Assembly (NCBI GenBank): GCA_002411085.1
Contig: DHQK01000115.1
Location: forward strand, 1-19,372
DNA length: 19,372 nt
DNA from: Marinilabilia sp. UBA5340
GTDB taxonomy: Bacteria; Bacteroidota; Bacteroidia; Bacteroidales; Marinilabiliaceae
Reading direction: 5' to 3'
Below are positions 7,092 through 14,608 of the stretch, piece by piece. A program made the translations under genes and the position numbers. The notes under the pieces were generated by a model, which searched no databases, had not been told where the DNA came from, and was given only the letters and a program-made list of their open reading frames with translations. Position 1 is the first letter of the stretch. Each line of letters begins with the position of its first letter.

Positions 7092-8249
7092 CTAAAAGAT
7101 GTCTTTCATTTTGCTGAAGAATCCGTTTTGTTCCTGGCCTGTTTTAGGTGTAAATGAATCTGATTCCTTCATTTTTTCCAGGGTTTTCTTTTCCTCTTTT
7201 GATACATCAGATGGGATCCAGACATTTACCCGAACAAGCAAATCACCACGATGATAACTGTTTACTTCAGGAAGACCTTTGCCTCTGAGACGAAGGATTT
7301 TTCCCGGTTGTGTCCCAGGCTCTATTTTCACCTTTACTTTGCTCTCAACCGTCGGGATTTCTGCTGGCGTTCCCAGCACAGCATCAGGAATGCTTAGCTG
7401 AAGATTGTAGATCAGATCACTGCCATCGCGAACCAGATCGGGGTGTTTCTCTTCCTGAATGAGAACAAGTAAATCACCATTGATTCCTCCCCGACGCGCT
7501 GCATTGCCTTTGCCTGAGACGGACAATTGCATGCCTTCTTCTACGCCGGCGGGAATATTGATGCTTACGATCTCCTCCTTGCGTTGAACTCCTTCGCCAT
7601 TACAATGTGCGCATTTTTTGGTGATTGTTTTTCCTTCTCCGTTACAGGTTGGGCAGGTAGAGCGGGTTTGCATCTGTCCAAGGATTGTGTTGGCAACGCG
7701 AGTTACCTGCCCTGTTCCTCCGCAAGTGGAGCAATTGCTGTAGGCTGTTCCGTTTTCTGAACCATTGCCGTTGCAGTGTTCGCAGGAGACATATTTCTTG
7801 ACCTTAATTTTTTTCTCAACACCGTTGGCTATTTCTTTGAGTGTTAGAGTGACTTTGACACGTAAATTGGAACCTTTGGTGACTCGCTGTCCACCTCGTG
7901 AGGATCCGCCAAATCCACCAAATCCGCTGAATCCGCCAAATCCACCACCAAAGATGTCTCCAAAGTGAGAGAATATATCATCCATGGTCATTCCGCCGCC
8001 ACCGAAGCCGCCACCGGAAGCTCCGCCTACACCTGCGTGTCCAAATTGGTCATATCGTTGTTTCTTTTCTGCATTTCCCAGAACTTCGTAAGCTTCGGCC
8101 GCTTCTTTAAATTTGTCTTCAGCCTCTTTGTCACCCGGATTTTTATCGGGGTGATACTTCAGAGCCTTTTTGCGATAGGCTTTTTTGATCTCTTCGGCAC
8201 TTGCGCTTTTCGAAACCTCCAGTACTTCGTAGTAGTCTCTTTTTGACAT
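7092..8249 (-). CDS. dnaJ: chaperone DnaJ (type I Hsp40)
   Basis: DnaJ delivers unfolded proteins to DnaK and stimulates its ATPase. The 385-residue protein has the complete type I layout: a J domain (about 4-70) with HPD at 33-35, a Gly/Phe-rich linker (about 72-120), and a zinc domain with four CXXCXGXG repeats at 156-163 (CEHCNGNG), 173-180 (CSTCGGTG), 199-206 (CPTCNGEG) and 213-220 (CAHCNGEG). The C-terminal substrate-binding domains follow. It starts 15 bp after grpE, so the two are co-transcribed; dnaK is not in the window. A clear terminator follows. Confidence 0.98.
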   Translation of the reverse strand: MSKRDYYEVLEVSKSASAEEIKKAYRKKALKYHPDKNPGDKEAEDKFKEAAEAYEVLGNAEKKQRYDQFGHAGVGGASGGGFGGGGMTMDDIFSHFGDIFGGGFGGFSGFGGFGGSSRGGQRVTKGSNLRVKVTLTLKEIANGVEKKIKVKKYVSCEHCNGNGSENGTAYSNCSTCGGTGQVTRVANTILGQMQTRSTCPTCNGEGKTITKKCAHCNGEGVQRKEEIVSINIPAGVEEGMQLSVSGKGNAARRGGINGDLLVLIQEEKHPDLVRDGSDLIYNLQLSIPDAVLGTPAEIPTVESKVKVKIEPGTQPGKILRLRGKGLPEVNSYHRGDLLVRVNVWIPSDVSKEEKKTLEKMKESDSFTPKTGQEQNGFFSKMKDIF

Positions 8250-8264
8250 ATTGTGTGATTGGTT

Positions 8265-8885
8265 TTATTCTCCAATAACGACTTTGGGGAAACGGATCAC
8301 CTTGTCGTTGAGTTTGTAACCTTTTTGAATGCAATCGATGATTTTCCCTTTCAGTTCTTCTGAGGGGGCCGGAATTTTGGTGACCGCTTCATGCGTTTCA
8401 CTGTCAAAATCCTGATTTTCGGTATCTATTTCTTTGATTCCCTGTTGCTTCAGGAAATCCTGGAATTTGTTGTAGATAAGGTCAATTCCGTCTTTCACGG
8501 CATCCAGATCACTGGCAGATCCCAAGTGAGCGCGTGCCCTGTCAAAATCATCTATAACGGGGAGAATGCCAAGCAGAATGCCTTCACCTGCACTTTTGGA
8601 TAGTTCCATTTTTTCGCGCAAGGTTCTTTTTCTAAAGTTGTCATATTCCGCAATAAGGCGCAGATGTTTGTCATTCAGGTCTTCCAACTGTTTTTTTAGC
8701 AGGGTTTGCTCATCTTTAGCATCCTGACGCGCTTCTTCGCATTTAGCATCCGATTCTTTCTCAGATACGTCCGCCTTTTTACTGCTTTTTGCTGCTTCTT
8801 CTTTTTGCTCCTTGTCTTTATTTTCTGAAGCTTCCGCAGTTTCATTATGCTTTGCTTTTTCTTCGGTTTCTTTTTTTCTGCTCAT
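8265..8885 (-). CDS. grpE: nucleotide exchange factor GrpE
   Basis: GrpE releases ADP from DnaK and so resets the chaperone cycle with DnaJ. I place the start at the ATG at 8885 (206 residues, beginning MSRKKETEEK). The frame stays open upstream, but a perfect -7 promoter element sits at 8918-8925, so earlier starts would lie at or before the transcription start. The first 60 or so residues are a highly charged Lys/Glu/Ala-rich, probably disordered tail. Then come the long dimerisation helix, the EYDNFRKRTLREK motif and the beta-domain signature ETHEAV. The sequence ends with KVIRFPKVVIGE, typical of the family. Confidence 0.96.
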   Translation of the reverse strand: MSRKKETEEKAKHNETAEASENKDKEQKEEAAKSSKKADVSEKESDAKCEEARQDAKDEQTLLKKQLEDLNDKHLRLIAEYDNFRKRTLREKMELSKSAGEGILLGILPVIDDFDRARAHLGSASDLDAVKDGIDLIYNKFQDFLKQQGIKEIDTENQDFDSETHEAVTKIPAPSEELKGKIIDCIQKGYKLNDKVIRFPKVVIGE

Positions 8886-8917
8886 ATCTTGATCTCTTTT
8901 TTTTATTATTTGGCGCA

Positions 8918-8925
8918 CAAAGGTA
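8918..8925 (-). promoter_or_regulatory. grpE-dnaJ promoter -7 element
   Basis: TACCTTTG on the minus strand matches the Bacteroidota -7 consensus TAnnTTTG exactly. It lies 33 bases before the grpE ATG, giving a leader of about 25 bases. A clear TTTG -33 element is absent; a T-rich stretch occupies that position. No CIRCE-type inverted repeat is present nearby. Confidence 0.6.
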
Positions 8926-8987
8926 TGCAATTTCTTTGCCATATTAAAAAGAGGGACATTTTGGCATAGAGCGGACTGCATAAATGA

Positions 8988-9025
8988 CAAAGACAGCAAA
9001 AAGCGTGAACTTCTTACTGTCTTTG
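8988..9025 (-). terminator. long hairpin after the thioredoxin-like gene
   Basis: The minus-strand RNA can form a 16-bp stem with two G-U pairs and a 6-base loop: CAAAGACAG pairs with CUGUCUUUG, then U-G, and AAGAAG pairs with CUUUUU. It lies 26 bases after the stop of the gene at 9051 and upstream of the grpE promoter. There is no downstream U-run, so it may be a 3'-end stabilising structure or a non-standard terminator. Confidence 0.6.
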
Positions 9026-9050
9026 AATCCCTGTAAATATATTGAAAAAA

Positions 9051-9584
9051 CTACTTGCTGAGTCTTGCCAGGGTCTGGTCGATTGCATGAATGTTTTCGG
9101 TGACAGCCACAATGCGTCCATCTCCGTCAACGAGATAATTTTTCATTTGTTTGCTGGTGTTGAAGCGTCTGGCCAATCTGGAGTCTCTTCCTTCAAAATC
9201 ACATAAGTGCATTAATGATTCCAGATTGTCCTGCTCTATAACCTCCTTCAACGGGGTTTTAAACCTGTCAAGTGAAATGCTGATAATGACCAGATCTTTT
9301 CCGTTAAGAAATTCACGATTCTTGTATTTGTTGAGAATTTCCGTTTTAAGTTGGTTCTCCATTCTTGATGCTGCATCAAAAGAGGCCCAGAAGTCAATCA
9401 GTACCATTTTCCCCTTGAGACTGTCGGTACTAAATGGAGTCCCGTCCAGCATTGGCTGATCAATCGAAGGAACTTTGTTTCCAATATCAAGCCCCTCCCG
9501 AGGTTCCGGAGAACCATTGATGAATGACAGAAATACAATTCCTGTCAAAGTGATGGTTAATAGTAACTTGTTCTTCATAAGCAT
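9051..9584 (-). CDS. secreted thioredoxin-fold protein without the CXXC active site
   Basis: The product resembles the TlpA/ResA/AhpC-like thioredoxin-fold proteins that are abundant in Bacteroidota envelopes. I choose the ATG at 9584 (177 residues); the longer frame begins at a TTG inside a candidate promoter. Residues 1-24 look like a signal peptide (MKNK, then a hydrophobic stretch, then INGSPEP). The fold signatures are IGNKVPSIDQPMLDG and VLIDFWASFDAASRMEN. In active relatives the second reads WASWCGPCR; here the two cysteines are D70 and S73. Disulfide exchange is therefore not expected. It may be a binding or structural protein. It is monocistronic between murA and grpE. Confidence 0.75.
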   Translation of the reverse strand: MLMKNKLLLTITLTGIVFLSFINGSPEPREGLDIGNKVPSIDQPMLDGTPFSTDSLKGKMVLIDFWASFDAASRMENQLKTEILNKYKNREFLNGKDLVIISISLDRFKTPLKEVIEQDNLESLMHLCDFEGRDSRLARRFNTSKQMKNYLVDGDGRIVAVTENIHAIDQTLARLSK

Positions 9585-9608
9585 AGTCTTTCCCGAATTG
9601 TTACTGGA

Positions 9609-9641
9609 CAAAGTTTCAATAAATTATTCGGACTGATCAAA
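9609..9641 (-). promoter_or_regulatory. candidate promoter of the thioredoxin-like gene
   Basis: On the minus strand, TTTG (9641-9638), a 21-base spacer and AAACTTTG (9616-9609) come close to the Bacteroidota promoter pattern, with one mismatch in the -7 element. The start would be near 9602, about 18 bases before the ATG at 9584. Confidence 0.4.
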
Positions 9642-9774
9642 GTTTTTCGATGAACACCCAAAAAAGAGTGACCAGCGGTTCTGTTTTCGTTACAAAACTA
9701 TGCTGTAAAACATGAAAAATAAAAATGCTGTAATTTGGAAAATAAAACTATTATGTTATATTTATAGGCGATTA

Positions 9775-9833
9775 GATTTAAGTCGTTCATTTTCAATAGC
9801 TTAAATCCCAGTTAAAAAGGTGTAAAAAAGGTG
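9775..9833. repeat. inverted and direct repeats after murA
   Basis: An 8-bp inverted repeat, GATTTAAG (9775-9782) and CTTAAATC (9800-9807), with a 17-base spacer is followed by two copies of AAAAAGGTG (9814-9822 and 9825-9833), 11 bases apart, about one helical turn. It lies in the 280-bp gap between murA and the thioredoxin-like gene and may be a protein-binding region or the murA 3' end. There is no proper terminator U-run. Confidence 0.35.
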
Positions 9834-9864
9834 AAATGGTCCCATTGAATGAAGAAATAATTCT

Positions 9865-11169
9865 TTAAACGCGTTTGATTTTGGCTCCCAAAGCATTTAA
9901 TCGTTCATCAATATTCTCATATCCGCGGTCAATTTGTTCAATATTGTGAATAACGCTTTTGCCCCTGGCCGAAAGTGCAGCAATTAGCAGTGCAACACCT
10001 GCACGGATATCGGGGGAAGTCATGATGCTACCCCGCAAAGGAGTTTCCTGGTTGAGTCCGATGACAGTGGCGCGGTGAGGATCACACAAAATTATCCGGG
10101 CACCCATATCTATAAGCTTATCCACAAAGAAAAGGCGGCTTTCAAACATCTTCTGATGAATTAATACGCTTCCGTTGGCCTGGGTGGCCACAACAAGAAA
10201 TACACTTAAAAGGTCAGGTGTCAAACCCGGCCATGGGGCATCAGCAATGGTCATTATGGAACCATCAATGAATGTTTCAATGGTGTAATTTTGCTTTGGA
10301 GGTATATATATTTCATCCTTATTGATGTGCATGTTGATACCCATCCGGTGAAAAGCCAGAGGAATAATCCCGAGATGTTCGGGAGCCGCATCTTTGATGG
10401 TAATCTCACTGCCGGTCATGGCAGCCAGCCCAATAAAACTACCAATTTCAATCATGTCGGGCAGGATGCGGTGTGTGCATCCTTTCAGATTCTTGACGCC
10501 TTCGATCGTCAGAAGGTTGGATCCGATACCTTCTATTTTGGCTCCCATGGAGGTTAGCATCCGGCAAAGTTGCTGAATATAAGGTTCGCAAGCTGCGTTG
10601 TAGATGACTGTTTTGCCCGGAGCCAAAACTGCAGCCATTACGATATTGGCAGTTCCGGTTACAGAGGCTTCATCCAGAAGCATATAGTTTCCTGTTAGCT
10701 TATCTGCCTGAACAGTATAAAAAATGTCGTCTGAATCAAAATTGAAGGTCGCTCCCAGTTTTTCGAACCCAAAAAAGTGGGTGTCCATCCGTCGGCGACC
10801 GATCTTGTCTCCACCGGGCTTTGGGAAAAAAGCTTTCCCAAAACGTGCTAGTAGTGGCCCCATTATCATAATGGATCCCCGAAGCGAAGCTGCTCTTTTT
10901 CTGAATTCCTTGGTTTTAAGATAATCCTGATTAATGGATTTTGCTTTGAAGCTGCATTTTTTTTCAGAAAGGCGGTTGACCTGGACCCCCAAATCCTTAA
11001 TAAGATCTATAAGGTTATTGACATCCAGTATATTCGGGAGGTTGTCGAGGATAATTTCTTCAGAAGAAAGTAAAACGGCACAAATTACCTGAAGGGCTTC
11101 ATTCTTTGCTCCCTGAGGTGTTATTTCTCCTTTTAGCCGCAGACCTCCATGCACTTCAAAGCTACTCAT
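9865..11169 (-). CDS. murA: UDP-N-acetylglucosamine 1-carboxyvinyltransferase, Asp-type
   Basis: MurA transfers enolpyruvate from PEP to UDP-GlcNAc, the first committed step of peptidoglycan synthesis. The 434-residue protein has the expected length and the inside-out EPSP-synthase-like fold; Lys22 in GAKNEA is the conserved substrate-binding lysine. The catalytic loop, usually PGGCAIG with the Cys attacked by fosfomycin, reads PGGDKIGRRRMDTH, so Asp121 replaces the Cys. From known C-to-D MurA proteins, this predicts an active enzyme insensitive to fosfomycin. It starts about 40 bp after the DUF4290 gene, so they form a likely two-gene unit. Confidence 0.95.
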   Translation of the reverse strand: MSSFEVHGGLRLKGEITPQGAKNEALQVICAVLLSSEEIILDNLPNILDVNNLIDLIKDLGVQVNRLSEKKCSFKAKSINQDYLKTKEFRKRAASLRGSIMIMGPLLARFGKAFFPKPGGDKIGRRRMDTHFFGFEKLGATFNFDSDDIFYTVQADKLTGNYMLLDEASVTGTANIVMAAVLAPGKTVIYNAACEPYIQQLCRMLTSMGAKIEGIGSNLLTIEGVKNLKGCTHRILPDMIEIGSFIGLAAMTGSEITIKDAAPEHLGIIPLAFHRMGINMHINKDEIYIPPKQNYTIETFIDGSIMTIADAPWPGLTPDLLSVFLVVATQANGSVLIHQKMFESRLFFVDKLIDMGARIILCDPHRATVIGLNQETPLRGSIMTSPDIRAGVALLIAALSARGKSVIHNIEQIDRGYENIDERLNALGAKIKRV

Positions 11170-11208
11170 GTTTTGGGTAGTTGTGATTGATTTAGTAATA
11201 AGATGTGT

Positions 11209-11826
11209 CTAATTATTGTTGTTTTTGCGGATGAATTTTTTCCGCGGACGATTGTGGTTATGAGTGTTTCCGGTGTCTTTTATTTCACGGAAATCGCTGA
11301 TGCGGACTTCGCCTTCAATTTTTATTTTTCCTTTGGAAAGTCGCTCAATATCATTCAGGATGCGGTCGTCTGTGGCGTTATCCTTATTCCAGTTGGAGAG
11401 GGATTTTTTCATGTGGTTTCCAACAAGCATAATCAGATGACGTTTCAAAGGGCCATCTTCCATTTCTGATGCTTCGTTGATCATTTGCTCTACCAGTCGT
11501 CCATAGTGTTTAAAGGTCATTTTGCCCTGCTGATATAGGATTGGGTCGGGTTTTGCTTCAAAATTTTCGGGAACAGGAGGGTCGTAAGGGTAATCGATAT
11601 CCAGCTTAAAATCAGCCATAATGGCCAGGTGATCCCATAATTTGTGTTTGAAATCGCTGACATCGCGCAAGTGCGGGAAAAGATTGCCCATTACACCGAT
11701 AATCGCTTTTGAAAATCGGGTTCTTTCTTCTCGGTCTTCAATGGTAAGTGCATGATCAACCATTTTCTGAATATGACGTCCATATTCAGGCAAAACCAGT
11801 TTTTTTCGGCTTGAATTATAATCCAT
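11209..11826 (-). CDS. DUF4290 family protein
   Basis: A 205-residue cytoplasmic protein of unknown function. The N-terminus (YNSSRKKLVLPEYGRHIQKM, then EDREER) matches what I recall of DUF4290, found in Bacteroidota. No signal peptide or membrane helix is seen; it appears mostly helical, with a basic, Asn-rich tail (RPRKKFIRKNNNN) that could bind nucleic acid or simply be disordered. It precedes murA by about 40 bp on the same strand, and co-transcription hints at a cell-envelope or division link, but this is inference. Confidence 0.8.
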   Translation of the reverse strand: MDYNSSRKKLVLPEYGRHIQKMVDHALTIEDREERTRFSKAIIGVMGNLFPHLRDVSDFKHKLWDHLAIMADFKLDIDYPYDPPVPENFEAKPDPILYQQGKMTFKHYGRLVEQMINEASEMEDGPLKRHLIMLVGNHMKKSLSNWNKDNATDDRILNDIERLSKGKIKIEGEVRISDFREIKDTGNTHNHNRPRKKFIRKNNNN

Positions 11827-12189
11827 TATTTTTTGAAATAATTATTCTTCGCTGCGTTTGTGGTATCTTAAGAAAACGGCAGCATTATTATTTTGTGAAT
11901 AAGATGAGATGCCCGAATATTTACAAATGAGTTGTTTCAGACACCGGGTTCAAAAGGGATTTAGTTGATTGACTATTGTCAAACAGGGCCATTTAGTTGG
12001 CTTTGATGTTGTGTAAAAACATATTAGATATAACGATTGTATTCCAAGTAAGTTTCAGGGCCTGCAAATATCGGATTTCATAATTAAAAATCATAAATGC
12101 CGGAGAAAATTCTGCAAAATTGTTTGATTTTGGTAAGAAAAATGATTTGTCGCAGTTGTAATCCTTTGTGGCTTAATCGTGTTACAAAT
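11827..12189. other. 363-bp gene-free stretch between the helicase and DUF4290 genes
   Basis: No convincing coding frame is found on either strand. It contains a short inverted repeat (11969-11982) and a direct repeat ATTTAGTTG (11959-11967 and 11991-11999, 32 bases apart, about three helical turns). It should hold the DUF4290-murA promoter and the end of the helicase transcript, but I find no convincing TAnnTTTG element and no strong terminator. Confidence 0.5.
11969..11982. promoter_or_regulatory. Crp/Fnr-like inverted repeat TTGAC-N4-GTCAA
   Basis: TTGACTATTGTCAA has perfect 5-bp arms and a 4-base centre, the geometry of Crp/Fnr-family operators such as TTGAT-N4-ATCAA. It lies about 145 bases before the DUF4290 start and between two ATTTAGTTG repeats. 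A short motif like this can occur by chance. Confidence 0.35.
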
Positions 12190-14499
12190 CTAAGTGATTA
12201 TTTTAAGTTTGGCAAATTTTAGCAATAATTGTTTCTTTCCTGCATTCTGAAAAAAGACTGTAGCCTTGATATTCGGAGCATCTCCTTCCAAATGCAATAC
12301 TTTTCCCTGTCCAAATCGTTCATGTTCGACAAGAACTCCGGGCTGCACCTTGCTTTGTCCTGCCGGATCAAGTGAATTGAAGCGGGAAACTGAAGATGGT
12401 TTGTTGAGAATTTTACCTGAAAATCCGGATTTTTTCTTTTCTCCGAAAGGTTCGCTTTTCAGGTCAAAAGGCTTGCGTTGCCGGAAAGGGGATGATTTCT
12501 TTTCACTTCCCAGGGAGGTGAAACTCTGTGATTCGGTTGGTATACTTAGGTATTCCTGATTTATTTCACCTAAAAACCTGCTGGGGCGAGCGAAAATCAA
12601 TTCGCCGTACTTGTAACGGTTGCGGGCACAGGTTAGGGTTACCCGTTCTTCTGCCCGGGTAAGTGCTACGTAAAACAGGCGTCTTTCCTCTTCAATGCCC
12701 GAGTCGGAGGTAGAGGTCATGGAAGAGGGGAAGAGACCTTCCTCCACACCAACGATATAAACATTCTTAAATTCCAGTCCCTTGGCGGCATGAATCGTCA
12801 TAAGGGTAACTTTGTTGAGGTCATCGGGCTTGTCTGTGTCCTGATCTGTAAGTAGGGATACCTCTTCCAGAAAATCTACCAGGCTGTTGTTTTCTCCACT
12901 TTCCTGTCGTTCTTCAGAGAATTCCTGAATAGCGTTGAATAGCTCCTCCAGGTTCTCTATTCGTGTCTGGTTTTCATGAGACTTTTCCTGATGAAGCTCT
13001 TTCATGATGCCACTCTGCGTGGCTATTTCGTTGGTGATTTCAAATGCCGACATGTTGGGAGCCTGACTCATGAAGCCGGAGATCAGATGGGCAAAACTGC
13101 TTAGCTTTTTCAGGGTTCCGCTGTTGATTCCGGCATTGGGCAGAGCTGGATTAGTGATAACTTCCCAAAGACTTATGTTATTCTGATTGGCCAGATTCTC
13201 GATTTTCTCCATTGTGGTCTTGCCGATACCTCTGGCCGGATAGTTTATGACGCGCTTGAGGGCCTCATTATCACGTGGGTTTACTGTGATTCTCAGGTAG
13301 GCCAGAAGATCCTTTATTTCTTTCCGCTGATAGAACGACAGACCTCCGTAAATTTTGTAAGGGATGTTTTTTTTGCGCAGGGCTTCTTCAAAAATACGTG
13401 ACTGGGCATTGGTGCGGTACAGGATGGCAAAGTCTTGGTACTGACATTGATGTCTTAGTCGCGTTTCATTGATGTCGTTAATGACAATGAAACCTTCTTC
13501 CACATCTGACTGGGCCTGAACTATGTTGATTTTTTGGCCTTCGTCGTTTTGAGAAAAGACCTGCTTTTTTATCTGCTTATCATTGCGGGCAATAATACTG
13601 TTGGCGGCGTTCACAATCGTTTGGGTAGACCGGTAGTTTTGTTCAAGCTTAAATAGCTGGTATCCCTTGTAGTCGTTTCGGAAGTTCAGGATGTTTTCAA
13701 TTTTGGCTCCGCGAAAGCTGTAAATACTTTGGGCATCGTCGCCAACAACGCATATATTGTTGTGCTTCTCGGCAAGTTTTTTTGTGATCAGGTACTGCGA
13801 AAAATTGGTATCCTGATACTCATCAACCAGAATATACCGGAAGCGTTCCTGGTATTTGGCCAGAACTTCGGGGTGGTCGCGAAAAAGGATGTTGGTGTTG
13901 AGCAACAGATCATCAAAATCCATAGCTCCGGACTTTTTGCATTCCCGCATATATCTTTGATAGATCTCAGGCATACGCGGGATTCGGGATGCAGCATCCG
14001 CAGAAGACCGATGCGGATCCTGCGCATATTTCTGGGGAATTACCAGATCGTTTTTGGCAGAGGAGATGCGGCTTAGCACGGTTCCTGCTTTATAAGCTTT
14101 CTCCTTGTTTAATTTCATGTTCCGTAGAATGCTGTTGATGAGGCTTTTGGAGTCGGATGTATCATAAATGGAGAAAGTTGATGGAAATCCTAGTTTTTCT
14201 GATTCCATGCGTAAAATACGGGCGAAGATGGAGTGAAATGTTCCCATCCAGAGCTTCGAGGCAACTTCCTGTCCTACAATCTGTCCAATGCGGTTTTTCA
14301 TCTCGCGCGCAGCTTTATTGGTAAAAGTAAGTGCCAGAATGGACCAGGGAGCTACTCCTTTTTGCAGTAAGTAGGCAATTCTGTATGTCAAAACTCTTGT
14401 TTTCCCAGATCCTGCCCCTGCGATTACCAGAGACGGACCTTCTGTATTGATCACTGCTTGTTGCTGCGCTTCATTGAGTTGTTCGAGATAATTTTCCAC
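12190..14499 (-). CDS. ATP-dependent DNA helicase, UvrD/PcrA family
   Basis: A superfamily 1A 3'-to-5' helicase, likely acting in excision repair, replication restart or removal of recombination proteins. The start is probably the GTG at 14499 (769 residues, MENYLEQLNEAQ...); a TTG one codon earlier is less likely. Motifs in order: Walker A GAGSGKT (about 28-34), Walker B DEYQDTN (226-232), GDDAQSIYSFRGA (253-265), QNYRST (287-292), YGGLSFYQRKEIKDLLAYLR, then GLEFKNVYIVGVEEGLFP and EEERRLFYVALTRA in the last third. The C-terminal 50 residues (VLVEHERFGQGKVLHLEG...) are the PcrA/UvrD Tudor-like RNA-polymerase-binding tail. It stands alone with gaps on both sides. I leave pcrA versus uvrD open. 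Confidence 0.95.
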   Translation of the reverse strand: MENYLEQLNEAQQQAVINTEGPSLVIAGAGSGKTRVLTYRIAYLLQKGVAPWSILALTFTNKAAREMKNRIGQIVGQEVASKLWMGTFHSIFARILRMESEKLGFPSTFSIYDTSDSKSLINSILRNMKLNKEKAYKAGTVLSRISSAKNDLVIPQKYAQDPHRSSADAASRIPRMPEIYQRYMRECKKSGAMDFDDLLLNTNILFRDHPEVLAKYQERFRYILVDEYQDTNFSQYLITKKLAEKHNNICVVGDDAQSIYSFRGAKIENILNFRNDYKGYQLFKLEQNYRSTQTIVNAANSIIARNDKQIKKQVFSQNDEGQKINIVQAQSDVEEGFIVINDINETRLRHQCQYQDFAILYRTNAQSRIFEEALRKKNIPYKIYGGLSFYQRKEIKDLLAYLRITVNPRDNEALKRVINYPARGIGKTTMEKIENLANQNNISLWEVITNPALPNAGINSGTLKKLSSFAHLISGFMSQAPNMSAFEITNEIATQSGIMKELHQEKSHENQTRIENLEELFNAIQEFSEERQESGENNSLVDFLEEVSLLTDQDTDKPDDLNKVTLMTIHAAKGLEFKNVYIVGVEEGLFPSSMTSTSDSGIEEERRLFYVALTRAEERVTLTCARNRYKYGELIFARPSRFLGEINQEYLSIPTESQSFTSLGSEKKSSPFRQRKPFDLKSEPFGEKKKSGFSGKILNKPSSVSRFNSLDPAGQSKVQPGVLVEHERFGQGKVLHLEGDAPNIKATVFFQNAGKKQLLLKFAKLKIIT

Positions 14500-14608
14500 C
14501 AAGAAATTATTTTTCCGATTCTACAAAAAATAGGGTTTAAGGTTTTGATGCTATGGTGTCTGGCGTTTTTTTACCATTTTTCTATTCTGTTTTCAGGCTT
14601 GCTGCTTC

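Noticed and set aside
7765..7968. Proline-rich plus-strand frame opposite dnaJ
   Set aside because: It is the antisense of the Gly/Phe-rich linker of dnaJ; its proline and asparagine pattern comes from GGN codons.
8886..8999. 38-codon N-terminal extension of grpE
   Set aside because: A perfect -7 promoter element lies inside it, and the family-like charged N-terminus begins at the ATG at 8885.
8988..9025. CIRCE-type heat-shock operator before grpE
   Set aside because: The inverted repeat does not match TTAGCACTC-N9-GAGTGCTAA in arms or spacing.
14553..14577. ATGGT/ACCAT inverted repeat with a T-run between the helicase and GH29 genes
   Set aside because: The stem has only five pairs and the T-run is inside the loop on the plus strand, so it is not a terminator for either flanking gene.
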